A stretch of DNA of 56,714 nucleotides from Nitrospinaceae bacterium (GTDB lineage Bacteria; Nitrospinota; Nitrospinia; Nitrospinales; VA-1): the NCBI GenBank assembly GCA_029261455.1, contig JAJDBH010000073.1, positions 1-56,714 of the forward strand, in the 5' to 3' direction. The position numbers and the translations under genes are program-made. The stretch's first letter is position 1. The number at the start of each line of letters is the position of its first letter. Below are positions 1 through 8,087 of this stretch, piece after piece. Under the pieces are notes generated by a model. That model saw only the letters and a program-made list of their open reading frames with translations. It was not told where the DNA came from and did no database searches.

Positions 1-848
1 ACCGTGAGCATCATGCTGAAGGAGTAGACAGTGCTGGCGATGCTGAACACCAATAGCCGAGTCCATAGCACTTCATAGGCTAAAGCTGTGAACCCACAGA
101 TAAAGCTGATGCCCATCCAGAATTTTTGATCTGCATTCAAGTCGATGCGTGGCATCCGTAAAGGAGGTAATCGAAATTTCCAGTCGGCCCCGGGATTGAT
201 TTCAAGATAAATGCTCAATGCACTGATTCCGATCAACAGGTTAGCCCCTGCCGCAATTAAAACAGTTTGCAGAACGCCGAATGTTCCCATTAGGAGGAAC
301 CCGGTCAACAGGCAGCCTGATGCAGCACCCAGGGTATTGAGCGCATAGAGGAGGCTCACCTGAGTTCCCATCCGGCTGTCATCCGTGACGCAGTATTTAC
401 TGATAATAGGCAGGGTGGCTCCCATGAAGGTAGTGGGAATAAGCATCATCCCAAAAGCAAACAACATTTTTATCGCATTCTGCAAGGGCACCGATTCGGG
501 GATGAAACTGTGCAGGGAGGAGTAGATACCTGAAAAATTGGCGAATAAGAGAGAGAGCAGGGCACCACTGGCGAAAATCAGGATCTCTATCCAGCCATAG
601 ATGAGAAGAGCGGCTGGGGCTTTACTTCCTGCAGGAGAGCCGTTTATCTCTGGTAATCGATCAACGGCATAGCCGAATAGATAACTGCCCAGACCCAAAC
701 CTGCCATGAATGCCGCTAGGACGACCGATACTGAAAACACGGTATGCCCGAACACCAAGGTCAGCATCCGGGTCCAAACTATTTCATAGGTCAGGGCAGT
801 GATGCCGGAAATAAAAAATAAAAAATAAACTATGGGGGATTGTCGCAT
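1..848 (-). CDS. Fused MFS/spermidine-synthase-like membrane protein (5' part only)
   Basis: I translated this stretch directly from the minus strand. An ATG at 848-846 opens a frame that stays open to the window edge, giving the first 282 residues. The product is a multi-pass membrane protein. The segment SGITALTYEIVWTRML near residue 14 recurs as CGFTALAYEVLWTRLL near residue 252, so it carries the internal duplication seen in the membrane part of fused MFS transporter/spermidine synthase-like proteins. About seven hydrophobic helices are visible before the edge. In this family a cytoplasmic spermidine-synthase-like Rossmann domain usually follows; if present it lies outside the window, so no enzymatic claim can be made here. 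No Shine-Dalgarno sequence is evident before the ATG. The gene is divergent from the PCP_red gene at 1080. The family call is fairly secure, the substrate unknown. Confidence 0.75.
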   Translation of the reverse strand, partial: MRQSPIVYFLFFISGITALTYEIVWTRMLTLVFGHTVFSVSVVLAAFMAGLGLGSYLFGYAVDRLPEINGSPAGSKAPAALLIYGWIEILIFASGALLSLLFANFSGIYSSLHSFIPESVPLQNAIKMLFAFGMMLIPTTFMGATLPIISKYCVTDDSRMGTQVSLLYALNTLGAASGCLLTGFLLMGTFGVLQTVLIAAGANLLIGISALSIYLEINPGADWKFRLPPLRMPRIDLNADQKFWMGISFICGFTALAYEVLWTRLLVFSIASTVYSFSMMLT

Positions 849-900
849 ATAGGATTCGTCGTTTCTTATCTGGACGGGTTTTGGAAAATCTTCAAATTAA

Positions 901-929
901 TTGACATTGTCATGAGGTTCAAGTAATTT
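901..929 (+). promoter_or_regulatory. Candidate sigma-70 promoter for the PCP_red gene
   Basis: TTGACA at 901-906 and TAATTT at 924-929 are separated by 17 bases in the divergent intergenic region, on the strand of the gene at 1080. A start site near 936 would leave a leader of about 145 bases. A second AT-rich -10-like TATAAT at 1022-1027 lies closer to the gene but has no good -35 partner. Both are predictions from sequence only. Confidence 0.4.
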
Positions 930-1079
930 TTAAGAAGGCCTCTGAAAATCAGGTGTTTTACGTGTTGTCACCCTTTTGTAAATAAGGGATGGTGCAAACG
1001 TTCATTTTTTAGAAATGCCTTTATAATACAATTATTTCATATAATAAATGTAAAAGTTTCATCCTTATAGGTGGTGTTT

Positions 1080-1910
1080 ATGGAAACTGGAGAAATTAAA
1101 ATCGCCGATGTTGACCATCCTTATGCCAAGGAAAATGGCGTTGAATGGTCGGAAGATGCCTGGGAGAGGGTGAAGCATGCTCCAGAATTTGTGCGTCCAG
1201 GTATCCGCAAGCTGATGGTTCAGCGATGCGTCAAGAGAGGATTCAAAATAGTGACCTCTGATTACCTGACCGAAATTCGTAATGAGTCCATGATGCTGGT
1301 TTCAAAACGGGTCAAGGGATTCGGCTTCGAAGAACTGACGATGGATGCTTTTGATGTGGCGAAGGATAAAATGCGGCAAAGTCCTCGCAAGGTGGAAGTG
1401 ATCGAGGAAATCGAAGATTTTCTTTCCATGCGTACTGAGAAAAAAGACGATATTGTTGAAAAATTTAAAGATTATATGGAGGTCGCAACTCCACAGGGTA
1501 TGCCTTGGAGTAAAGAAGCCTTGGAGAAAATGGAGAAGGTTCCTCCCTTTGTTCTGGGTATGGCTAAACAGACCATTGAGGGCCGTGCCCGTCAGCGTGG
1601 AGATAAGATGATCACCCCTTCTATCATCGATGAGGTGTTCACCAATATCATGCCTGCATCAGCGAAGGAAGCTATGGGGATGGAAGTGACTGAAGAGGAT
1701 CTAAAACGTGACGAGCAGGTTGATCAGGAAAAGGAAGAGGCTGTTGAAGTTTCTCTAAAATGGGAAGACGATGCTTTGGATAAAGTTTCCCGGATTCCTA
1801 TCCCTTTTATTCGCAACATGGCAGTCAAGCGTATTGAACAAGAAGTTGCTAAAGAAGGGAAAGAAGTTGTTACACTAGAATTATTTGAAAAATATCGGTT
1901 CACTTTTTAA
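1080..1910 (+). CDS. Protein with three tandem PCP_red (protochlorophyllide reductase-like) domains
   Basis: This is a 276-residue soluble protein made of three related units. Each has the pattern W-(S/E)-(E/K/D)-(D/E)-A, then a Pro-Phe-containing helix, a basic helix and a G-x-x-(I/V)-(V/T)-T turn. They lie at roughly residues 20-70 (VEWSEDAWERVKHAPEFVR), 140-190 (MPWSKEALEKMEKVPPFV) and 225-276 (LKWEDDALDKVSRIP). The pattern matches the PCP_red domain known from the C-terminus of the light-independent protochlorophyllide reductase B subunit. Stand-alone copies occur in many non-phototrophs, where their function is unknown; they have no catalytic centre of their own. I chose the ATG at 1080 because AGGTGG lies just upstream; in-frame GTG codons at 1071 and 1074 overlap that site. 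No chlorophyll-synthesis gene is visible nearby. Confidence 0.8.
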   Translation: METGEIKIADVDHPYAKENGVEWSEDAWERVKHAPEFVRPGIRKLMVQRCVKRGFKIVTSDYLTEIRNESMMLVSKRVKGFGFEELTMDAFDVAKDKMRQSPRKVEVIEEIEDFLSMRTEKKDDIVEKFKDYMEVATPQGMPWSKEALEKMEKVPPFVLGMAKQTIEGRARQRGDKMITPSIIDEVFTNIMPASAKEAMGMEVTEEDLKRDEQVDQEKEEAVEVSLKWEDDALDKVSRIPIPFIRNMAVKRIEQEVAKEGKEVVTLELFEKYRFTF

Positions 1911-1923
1911 CCGCGAGGGTACT

Positions 1924-2046
1924 ATGGTTGCTGAAATGAATTGGGTTTATCCGGTAGGAATGGTGGTTTTGGGTTCGTTGTTTTTTTTGTTTCTGAGCAG
2001 CCGGGTGCCCGTACGACAAAAATATCGAAGGAGCGCACGCAAATAA
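1924..2046 (+). CDS. 40-residue single-helix membrane protein
   Basis: A short frame begins with ATG at 1924, fourteen bases after the PCP_red gene stops, and ends at TAA 2044-2046. GAGGGT precedes it at a plausible ribosome-binding distance. The product has a short N-terminus (MVAEMNW), one hydrophobic helix of about 18 residues (around residues 10-26) and a strongly basic tail rich in Arg and Lys (last 14 residues). That suggests a single-pass inner-membrane protein with its C-terminus in the cytoplasm. It is followed by a clear terminator, so it is probably the last gene of a two-gene transcript with the PCP_red gene. I do not recognise a family. The case rests on the helix, the basic tail, the upstream site and the terminator position. 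Confidence 0.55.
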   Translation: MVAEMNWVYPVGMVVLGSLFFLFLSSRVPVRQKYRRSARK

Positions 2047-2121
2047 GGACACAGTGTTTAACTTATTGAGTGCCTCCAGGTTTATGCCGAACAGATCAAC
2101 CACAGGCTAAATTTTTTATAA

Positions 2122-2155
2122 TGTCTTCCTGAAACAAGGGAAGGCATTTTTTTTT
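2122..2155 (+). terminator. Rho-independent terminator
   Basis: TGTCTTCC (2122-2129) pairs with GGAAGGCA (2139-2146), eight base pairs with one G-T wobble and a nine-base loop. Nine T residues follow at 2147-2155. It would end the transcript carrying the PCP_red gene and the 40-residue protein. Confidence 0.8.
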
Positions 2156-2192
2156 GAGTGGTAAATTGTAAATTTTTTGGAATAGCACTTTT

Positions 2193-3812
2193 ATGGGAAT
2201 AAAATCGTTGGAACGCAAAAGCTGGTTGCAGGAATATCAATGGTTCTTGCTGTTTGAAGGGTTGCTCGCCTCTGGTATTTTCTTCGTTGATTTATCCTTA
2301 GAACTGGGGGTGGCTGGGGGAGTCTTGTACATAGTCCTGGTTCTGGTGGCTTTGCGGGCCAGGCAAAAACGTTATGTTTGGGCTGCAGCAGTATTGGGGA
2401 CGACTTTAACTGCCGTGGGATACTGGTTATCTCCTCCGGGAGGTGAATTCTGGAAGGTGGCTATTAATAGAATCATTTCCCTTCTACTTATTTGGGGCAC
2501 GGCATTTTTTTGCTATTTATTAAAATTAAATGAAGAGAACTTGGAAGAGGCGCATGGTCAGCTGGGAGAGCAGTTTAAAGATCTGGCCAAAAAGGATGCT
2601 GAACTTGAGTTTGTTAACAGGCAATTAGAGAAAAAAGTTGAGGAGCGTACCCAAAAGCTTCAAGCCATGAACCTGTTTTTGGAGCAGGAAGTAAATAAAA
2701 ACATATTGGCCTCAAAAGAACTGGAAAATACCCATCAACGCCTGACAGCCATTGTGAATGCCTCTGGAGTCGGAATTTACGGTCTCGGTCTGGATGGAAG
2801 AGCTACTTTTTGCAATTTCGCCGGTGCGGCGATGATAGGTTATGACATTGATGAGATAGTGGGGGAAAAACAGCACGAACTGATTCACCATAGCAGGCCG
2901 GACGGGAGTCCCTACCCTAAAGAGGAATGTTTTATTTATTCTGGGCTTACCTCAGGGGCGTGTTATCGGGTGGGAGATGAGGTGTTCTGGCGCAAAGACG
3001 GTACTTGTTTTCAGGTGGAATACATCAGTTCACCTCTTTTTGAGGGTGGAGACTTGGTGGGAGCAGTGGTCACATTCAAGGATATCAGTGCTCAAAAAAA
3101 AATTGAGAGAGAGCGGGAAACTCTTCTTTCTGACCTGGAGTACATGAACGTGGAATTGAAAAGTTTTGCGCATGCGGTCTCTCATGACCTGAAGGAACCT
3201 CTTCGAGGTATTACTTTTAATTCAACATGGCTGATTCAGGATTTTGGGGAAATTCTGGGAGAAGAAGGTGAAAAATATCTGGAACGAATCAGCCATAATA
3301 CAGAACGGATGTATCACTTGATCAATGGGCTTTTACAGTTCGCTGAGGTGGGAAATGTTCAGGAATTGTCTATTCCTGTGCAATCGGGAGCTCTGGTCGA
3401 GTCGGTGATCAGGTCTTTGCCGACTGAAGGAGACATTGCGATAGAAATCCAAGAGCCTATGCCAGAAGTTGTTTTTCCTCCTATTCGGCTGGAGCAGGTT
3501 TTCCAAAACCTGATTGTAAACGGGGTCAGGCATTTTGGAAAACAGAAAGGGAAAGTTGTGGTATCCTGCAAGGATATTGATGAGTTCTGGCAGTTTCAGG
3601 TCTGGGATAATGGTCAAGGGATTCACCCAAAGCATTTTGATAGAATTTTTGAAATGTTTCAAAGCCTGGATCGTAACAAGTCGCCTGATTCTACGGGTAT
3701 CGGCCTCGCTTTGGTCAAAAAGATCGTTGAGCAAAATGGAGGAAAGGTGCAGGTGGAGTCTGAAATTGGTGAGTTTACTTGCTTTAGCTTTACAGTTCGA
3801 AAAACAGTATAG
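2193..3812 (+). CDS. Membrane PAS-domain sensor histidine kinase
   Basis: A 539-residue sensor kinase. Four hydrophobic segments lie in the first 110 residues, with almost no periplasmic domain. A coiled coil follows (about 110-185), then a PAS domain (about 182-300) with the motif HHSRPDGSPYPKEEC. The HisKA dimerisation domain has SHDLKEPLR with predicted phospho-acceptor His331. The HATPase domain shows the N box (FQNLIVNGVRHF), G1 (WDNGQGI) and G2 (TGIGLALVKK). The SHD-LKEPLR form of the H box is typical of phytochrome-like and related kinases. The stop codon is directly followed by the lone receiver gene, so the two are very likely cotranscribed and a cognate pair. The signal sensed is unknown; membrane or quinone state is possible because the input is all membrane helices, but that is a guess. 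Confidence 0.9.
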   Translation: MGIKSLERKSWLQEYQWFLLFEGLLASGIFFVDLSLELGVAGGVLYIVLVLVALRARQKRYVWAAAVLGTTLTAVGYWLSPPGGEFWKVAINRIISLLLIWGTAFFCYLLKLNEENLEEAHGQLGEQFKDLAKKDAELEFVNRQLEKKVEERTQKLQAMNLFLEQEVNKNILASKELENTHQRLTAIVNASGVGIYGLGLDGRATFCNFAGAAMIGYDIDEIVGEKQHELIHHSRPDGSPYPKEECFIYSGLTSGACYRVGDEVFWRKDGTCFQVEYISSPLFEGGDLVGAVVTFKDISAQKKIERERETLLSDLEYMNVELKSFAHAVSHDLKEPLRGITFNSTWLIQDFGEILGEEGEKYLERISHNTERMYHLINGLLQFAEVGNVQELSIPVQSGALVESVIRSLPTEGDIAIEIQEPMPEVVFPPIRLEQVFQNLIVNGVRHFGKQKGKVVVSCKDIDEFWQFQVWDNGQGIHPKHFDRIFEMFQSLDRNKSPDSTGIGLALVKKIVEQNGGKVQVESEIGEFTCFSFTVRKTV

Positions 3813-3824
3813 ATGGAGTTTGAG

Positions 3825-4259
3825 ATGATGCGAAATGGAAGCCCGTTAATGATTGTCGAAGACAATGAAACTGATGTTATGTGCTTGAAGAAAGCATTTG
3901 AGAAAAGTGGTGTTGGGAAAGCCATTATAACCGCTTCCAATGGGGAAGAGGCTTTGGCTTATCTTAAAGGTGATCAGCCAAAACAGGATCTGCGCATTCC
4001 AAACCTCATTCTGCTTGATTTAAATATGCCAATTATGAATGGATTTGAGTTTCTTGATGCGGTTAAATCCGATGCCCGGTTGAAAGCGATACCGGTAGTT
4101 GTTCTCACAAGTTCTACATCCAGTATGGATATGAATGACAGCTATAATAATAGTGTGGCAGGCTATATTGAAAAACCTATGGATCCTGAAGCATACCTCG
4201 ATATTGTCCGTGTCCTCGACCAGTACTGGTCATTGAGTTATTTGCCAACTATCAATTAA
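3825..4259 (+). CDS. Single-domain response regulator (Rcp1-like receiver)
   Basis: A receiver domain with no output domain. From the ATG at 3825 it is 144 residues. The acidic pair lies in MIVEDNETD, the phospho-acceptor Asp is Asp65 in ILLDLNMP, the switch Thr is in VVLTSS and the conserved Lys in IEKP. The extended spacing between helix 1 and the Asp, with a KGDQPK insertion, resembles Rcp1-type receivers that partner phytochrome-like kinases. The frame is also open from an ATG at 3813, directly after the kinase stop. I prefer 3825 because GGAG sits six bases before it, although 3813 cannot be excluded. The gene lies between two kinases and probably relays phosphate between them or to a target outside the window. 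Confidence 0.9.
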   Translation: MMRNGSPLMIVEDNETDVMCLKKAFEKSGVGKAIITASNGEEALAYLKGDQPKQDLRIPNLILLDLNMPIMNGFEFLDAVKSDARLKAIPVVVLTSSTSSMDMNDSYNNSVAGYIEKPMDPEAYLDIVRVLDQYWSLSYLPTIN

Positions 4260-4270
4260 AGGTGTCTGCT

Positions 4271-5371
4271 ATGGCTAAAACCATGCATATCCTTCTCGTA
4301 GAAAATAATTCTACCGACCAAATAGCCATCCAGCGACTTTTCCAATCCCAAAACCTGGGATATATATTGGAAATAGCAGAATCTCATGCCCAGGCCTTGA
4401 AATGTATGAAGGTCTTTTCCTACAATCTGATATTACTTGATCATAAACTGGATGATGGAACTGGTCTGGAGTTACTGGAACATATTAGCGATACCCCGGT
4501 TATTTTTATTGCCGGTAGAAGTTCTGAAGACGTAATTGTTCAAGCGATGAAAGCCGGGGCTTACGACTTTCTTGTCAAAGATCCACACATGGACTATCTG
4601 TTGCTTCTTCCCTCTACCATTAATCAGGTGATGTCACGCAAGCGTATGGAAGACAGGCGTTCTTGCTATATTGCAGAACTGGAACGGAGCAATGCGGAAT
4701 TGAAAAACTTCGCGTTTATGGCTTCTCATGATATGAAAGAGCCGCTTAGGAAAATCGTGGGTTTTGGAGATCGTTTGCTGGAAAAATCTAAAGACCTGAG
4801 TCAGGAGTCAAAAGGTTATGCCGGAAAAATGCAAAACTCTGCAAAAAGAATGCAGGCTATGATCGAAGACCTGCTGCAATTTTCCACGGTAGCCACTAAG
4901 GGTGAGTCTTTTAGGTCCATTGATCTGAATGTAGTGGTGCAGGAAGTTATCGAAGACCTCGAAGATTCTATCAGCGAAACAAATGGAATCGTTTGCGCGG
5001 AGGGCCTTCCAACTCTCGAAGCGGATCCTATACAGATGCACCAACTATTCCAGAACCTGATCAGCAATGCCCTTAAGTTTCATAAAAAAGAACAGACACC
5101 CAAGATCGAACTGGTTGCCAAACCGGTTAAGGAGGATTCATGGGATATTAATGTCAGTGATAACGGAATTGGTTTGGATGCAGAACAGAAGGAAAAGATT
5201 TTTCAGCCCTTTGTCAGACTACATGGTCGTTCTGCCTTTGCTGGTAGTGGGATCGGCTTGGCAATTTGCGAGAGAATTGTTGCCCGTCATAACGGTAAAA
5301 TAAAAGTATGTAGTTCGGGTGAAATGGGGAGTACTTTTCAGGTGACTTTGCCCATGAAACAGAACTCCTGA
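4271..5371 (+). CDS. Receiver-histidine kinase hybrid, soluble
   Basis: A 366-residue cytoplasmic protein. The N-terminal receiver domain (about 1-120) has its phospho-acceptor Asp57 in ILLDHKLDDG and a conserved Lys in FLVKDP. A HisKA domain follows with SHDMKEPLRKI and predicted His153. The HATPase domain shows FQNLISNALKFH (N box), VSDNGIGLD (G1) and GSGIGLAICERI (G2). There is no PAS or membrane segment, so it most likely receives phosphate or binding information from another protein. I chose ATG 4271, preceded by AAAGG at eight bases, over the in-frame GTG at 4262. It starts 11 bases after the lone receiver gene, so the three genes form one cassette. The receiver-then-kinase order occurs in phosphorelay proteins fed by a separate kinase, here probably the 2193 gene product. 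Confidence 0.9.
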   Translation: MAKTMHILLVENNSTDQIAIQRLFQSQNLGYILEIAESHAQALKCMKVFSYNLILLDHKLDDGTGLELLEHISDTPVIFIAGRSSEDVIVQAMKAGAYDFLVKDPHMDYLLLLPSTINQVMSRKRMEDRRSCYIAELERSNAELKNFAFMASHDMKEPLRKIVGFGDRLLEKSKDLSQESKGYAGKMQNSAKRMQAMIEDLLQFSTVATKGESFRSIDLNVVVQEVIEDLEDSISETNGIVCAEGLPTLEADPIQMHQLFQNLISNALKFHKKEQTPKIELVAKPVKEDSWDINVSDNGIGLDAEQKEKIFQPFVRLHGRSAFAGSGIGLAICERIVARHNGKIKVCSSGEMGSTFQVTLPMKQNS

Positions 5372-5417
5372 ACAATACATTATTAAAGCCCCTTAAAAAA
5401 CTAGTCCCAGGAATGGT

Positions 5418-6320
5418 TTGATCTCCTCCGAAATAAAAGATGTCCCAGATTTTCTCCCTGCCGGTCAGTTATTTTGCTTTGGTCTGGGTTTTTCTTCGCA
5501 AGCCTTGGCTAAAAGGCTCTTGCCTAATGGGTGGGAGGTTTCAGGAACCGTGCGGGGCGAGCAAGATGAAAGCATAGCGAAAAATATTTCAGTCTGTCCT
5601 TTTGATGGTTCCTGCTCCTCGACGGAAATTTCTGAAGCCATTTCCCGGGCAACGCATCTTTTGATCACGATTCCTCCACAACCTTCTGGCGATGTGGTGC
5701 TGCAAAACTTCGCTGAAGAAATTTCCAGAGCCCGGAATTTGCAATGGATCGGATACATTTCTTCAACCGGGGTCTATGGTGACACTCAGGGGAAATGGGT
5801 GGATGAGTCTTCTCCTTTGCTGGCTTCTACGGACCGAAATCGTCAACGCATCGAAGTGGAATCTGCATGGCTCAAGATAGGCAAGGACCATGGTCTGCCA
5901 GTGATGATTTTTCGTTGTGTCGGGATTTACGGTCCAGGTAGGAACTTATTGATTTCTGTAAGACAGGGGCGTGCCCGGCGCATTGATAAACCTGGTTTGG
6001 TTTTTTCCCGCATTCATTCGGAGGATCTTGCGCAAATACTGGAGGCTTCGATTAAAAAAACTCAACCCGGCGAGGTTTATAATGTCAGTGATGACTGTCC
6101 TTCTCCCCCAGCCGAGGCCGTCGAGTATGCGTGCAATTTGTTAGGTGTGGAACCACCGCCGTTGATACCTTATGAGAAAGCCGATCTTTCTCCTACAGCT
6201 AGGGGTTTTTACATCACCAATAAAAGGGTATCAAACAAAAAAATCAAACAAGAATTGGGAGTGACCCTGCGCTACCCCGATTACAGGTCAGGCTTGAACG
6301 AATTATTGAAGAATTTTTAA
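5418..6320 (+). CDS. NAD-dependent epimerase/dehydratase (extended SDR, YeeZ-like)
   Basis: A 300-residue Rossmann-fold protein. The dinucleotide-binding motif is CFGLGFSSQALAKRL near residue 20. The segment GYISSTGVYGDTQGKWVDE holds the SSTGVYG signature of extended short-chain dehydrogenases, and RCVGIYGPGRN follows, as in NAD-dependent epimerases and the E. coli YeeZ group. The canonical Y-x-x-x-K pair is not obvious at the usual place (Tyr in GVYG, Lys six residues on), so catalysis may be altered. The start is TTG 5418 with AGGA five bases upstream; no in-frame ATG is available near the N-terminus. The gene is convergent with the Nif3-like gene, with nine bases between the stops. The substrate cannot be inferred from context. 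Confidence 0.75.
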   Translation: MISSEIKDVPDFLPAGQLFCFGLGFSSQALAKRLLPNGWEVSGTVRGEQDESIAKNISVCPFDGSCSSTEISEAISRATHLLITIPPQPSGDVVLQNFAEEISRARNLQWIGYISSTGVYGDTQGKWVDESSPLLASTDRNRQRIEVESAWLKIGKDHGLPVMIFRCVGIYGPGRNLLISVRQGRARRIDKPGLVFSRIHSEDLAQILEASIKKTQPGEVYNVSDDCPSPPAEAVEYACNLLGVEPPPLIPYEKADLSPTARGFYITNKRVSNKKIKQELGVTLRYPDYRSGLNELLKNF

Positions 6321-6329
6321 GTTCTGGTT

Positions 6330-7079
6330 TTAGAGGCCTGTTGGATAGTCGAGGAATTCGGTGGCGATTTGAAACTTCTGTTCCAAATGTTTGCCCACTG
6401 ATTTTACGCCTCCGGTTTCGGTGGCGTAATGGCCAGCAAAAATTAATACACAGTCGCCCTCAATGGCTTCATGGTAATGGTGATTGGCCCCTTCTCCTGT
6501 GATGTAGGCATCAAGCCCTTCATTGCTGGCTTGTCGAATGATATCTGCCGCCCCGCCAGTCACCAGCCCGAGGGATTCAATCTCGCCCGCACCGATCACT
6601 TTGACAGATGAATCTAGTTTTTCGGTTAATTCCTGCGCCAGAGTGTCAGCAGGTTTTTTGTCGATCGTGCCTTTGAAACCTATTTTGATGCCGCCATATT
6701 CACCAAATGGTTCCAGATCTTTTAGTCCGATTAAATCAGCCAAGGCCCGATTGTTGCCCAATACCGGGTGCAAGTCGAGGGGGATATGTGCTGAGTACAA
6801 TCCGAGATTGGCGCTCATCATGGAGGCGATTTTTTCATAAAAGGGACCACGAATTGGTTGCAGTCCTCCCCAGAAAATTCCATGATGCACGAACAGCATC
6901 TGGCAATTTTTTTGAACGGCCAAGTCAATAGTGGCCTGACACAAATCTACGGCCAGTCCTATTTTTTTTATTTCGCCTGTGTTTTGCACTTGCAGCCCGT
7001 TCAGGGCGCTGGGTGCATCGCTAATGGAGGAAATATCCAAAAGGTTGTCGAGATAGTTGCTGAGCTGTAGAATGTCCAT
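6330..7079 (-). CDS. Nif3-like dinuclear metal centre protein (GTP cyclohydrolase I type 2-like)
   Basis: A 249-residue Nif3/DUF34-family protein. Metal-ligand signatures are FVHHGIFWGG (His65, His66), SAHIPLDLHPVLGNN and, near the C-terminus, HHYHEAIEGD followed by FAGHYATETGG. Members form hexamers with a two-metal site. GTP cyclohydrolase activity has been reported for some, but the general role is unsettled. The start codon has no Shine-Dalgarno sequence. Instead TATACT lies seven bases before it with TTGCCT at an 18-base spacing, so the mRNA is predicted to be leaderless. The gene is divergent from the DppB-type permease, and its promoter overlaps that gene's ribosome-binding region. Confidence 0.9.
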   Translation of the reverse strand: MDILQLSNYLDNLLDISSISDAPSALNGLQVQNTGEIKKIGLAVDLCQATIDLAVQKNCQMLFVHHGIFWGGLQPIRGPFYEKIASMMSANLGLYSAHIPLDLHPVLGNNRALADLIGLKDLEPFGEYGGIKIGFKGTIDKKPADTLAQELTEKLDSSVKVIGAGEIESLGLVTGGAADIIRQASNEGLDAYITGEGANHHYHEAIEGDCVLIFAGHYATETGGVKSVGKHLEQKFQIATEFLDYPTGL

Positions 7080-7086
7080 GACCGAA

Positions 7087-7116
7087 AGTATAACTTCCTA
7101 TTGGCTGTAGAGGCAA
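7087..7116 (-). promoter_or_regulatory. Promoter of the nif3-like gene, predicted leaderless
   Basis: On the minus strand, TTGCCT (7116-7111), an 18-base spacer and TATACT (7092-7087) lie directly before the ATG at 7079. Only seven bases separate the -10 hexamer from the start codon, so transcription should begin at or next to the A of ATG. The -35 box overlaps the AGAGG that serves the divergent permease gene. Confidence 0.55.
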
Positions 7117-7118
7117 CA

Positions 7119-8078
7119 TTGATCAACTTTATTTTTCGAAACATATGGCAGAGAATTGTCCTGCTGATTTTTATTTCCATCATTTCTCACGCCATTGTGC
7201 ATCTGGCTCCGGGAGAACCGGCATTGGTGGACCCATCCAATCCGAGAATGAAACCGGAAGACATTCAACGCATTCGTACTGCATTTCATCTGGATGAACC
7301 GTTGCACATTCAATATGTTTACTGGGTGAACGATCTTTTTACGGGAGAGTTGAAATCCTTCAAAGATAACCAGCCGGTTCTGGGGAAAATTTGGCAGAGG
7401 TTTCTCAACTCGTTGCCGTTGTTTTTGATTGGGACGTTGATCACCTGGTTTCTGGCTTTTCCTGTAGGTATTCGTGCGGCTTTAAGTCGGGATTCGATGT
7501 TTGACAGAACCAGCACATTTTTTTCCTATGCCATGATTTCCATTCCCGGATTTTTTCTATCCTATTTAGTCATTATTTTTATGGTGAAAACTTTTGATGT
7601 ACCGGTGATTGGAATGCAAACTTTTGGATTGGAAGAAGCCCCATTGCTATTTCGGTCGATGGATAGAGTCTGGCACCTTACTGTTCCGGCGATGATGTCA
7701 GCTATTGCCGGGACCGCGATACTTTCGCGCTATGTCCGTTCGCAAATGCTGGAAGTGATTCATCAGGACTATATGCGAACCGCTCGCGCCAAAGGGCTGC
7801 CAGAAGATCAGGTCATCTACCGTCACGGGTTGCGTAATGCCCTGTTACCATTCATCACCATGTTTGGCCTGACTATTCCTGGATTGATCGGCGGGTCGGT
7901 AATTTTTGAAACCATTTTTGCGTGGCCGGGAATGGGGCGGCTGGGTTATGAAGCCATACTAGCGCGGGATTTTCCTGTTATCTTGACGTTGAATTTTATT
8001 TCTGCTGTTCTGGTTTTGCTGGGGACATTGGTGTCCGATATCCTTTATGCAGTCGCGGACCCACGTATTAAGTTTTAG
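7119..8078 (+). CDS. Oligopeptide-type ABC transporter permease (DppB family)
   Basis: A 319-residue inner-membrane permease of the DppB/OppB family. A first helix near the N-terminus (IVLLIFISIISHAIVHLAPG) is followed by a soluble segment with the family's D-P-x-P-like region and then five helices. The cytoplasmic EAA loop reads YMRTARAKGLPEDQVIYRHGLRNA, the contact site for the ATPase subunit. The family-typical C-terminal DPRIKF is present. I chose TTG 7119 because AGAGG lies five bases before it; the frame is also open from TTG 7101. The next gene, nine bases downstream, is the partner DppC-type permease. No substrate-binding protein or transport ATPase is in the neighbourhood. Confidence 0.9.
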   Translation: MINFIFRNIWQRIVLLIFISIISHAIVHLAPGEPALVDPSNPRMKPEDIQRIRTAFHLDEPLHIQYVYWVNDLFTGELKSFKDNQPVLGKIWQRFLNSLPLFLIGTLITWFLAFPVGIRAALSRDSMFDRTSTFFSYAMISIPGFFLSYLVIIFMVKTFDVPVIGMQTFGLEEAPLLFRSMDRVWHLTVPAMMSAIAGTAILSRYVRSQMLEVIHQDYMRTARAKGLPEDQVIYRHGLRNALLPFITMFGLTIPGLIGGSVIFETIFAWPGMGRLGYEAILARDFPVILTLNFISAVLVLLGTLVSDILYAVADPRIKF

Positions 8079-8087
8079 AGAAATCTT

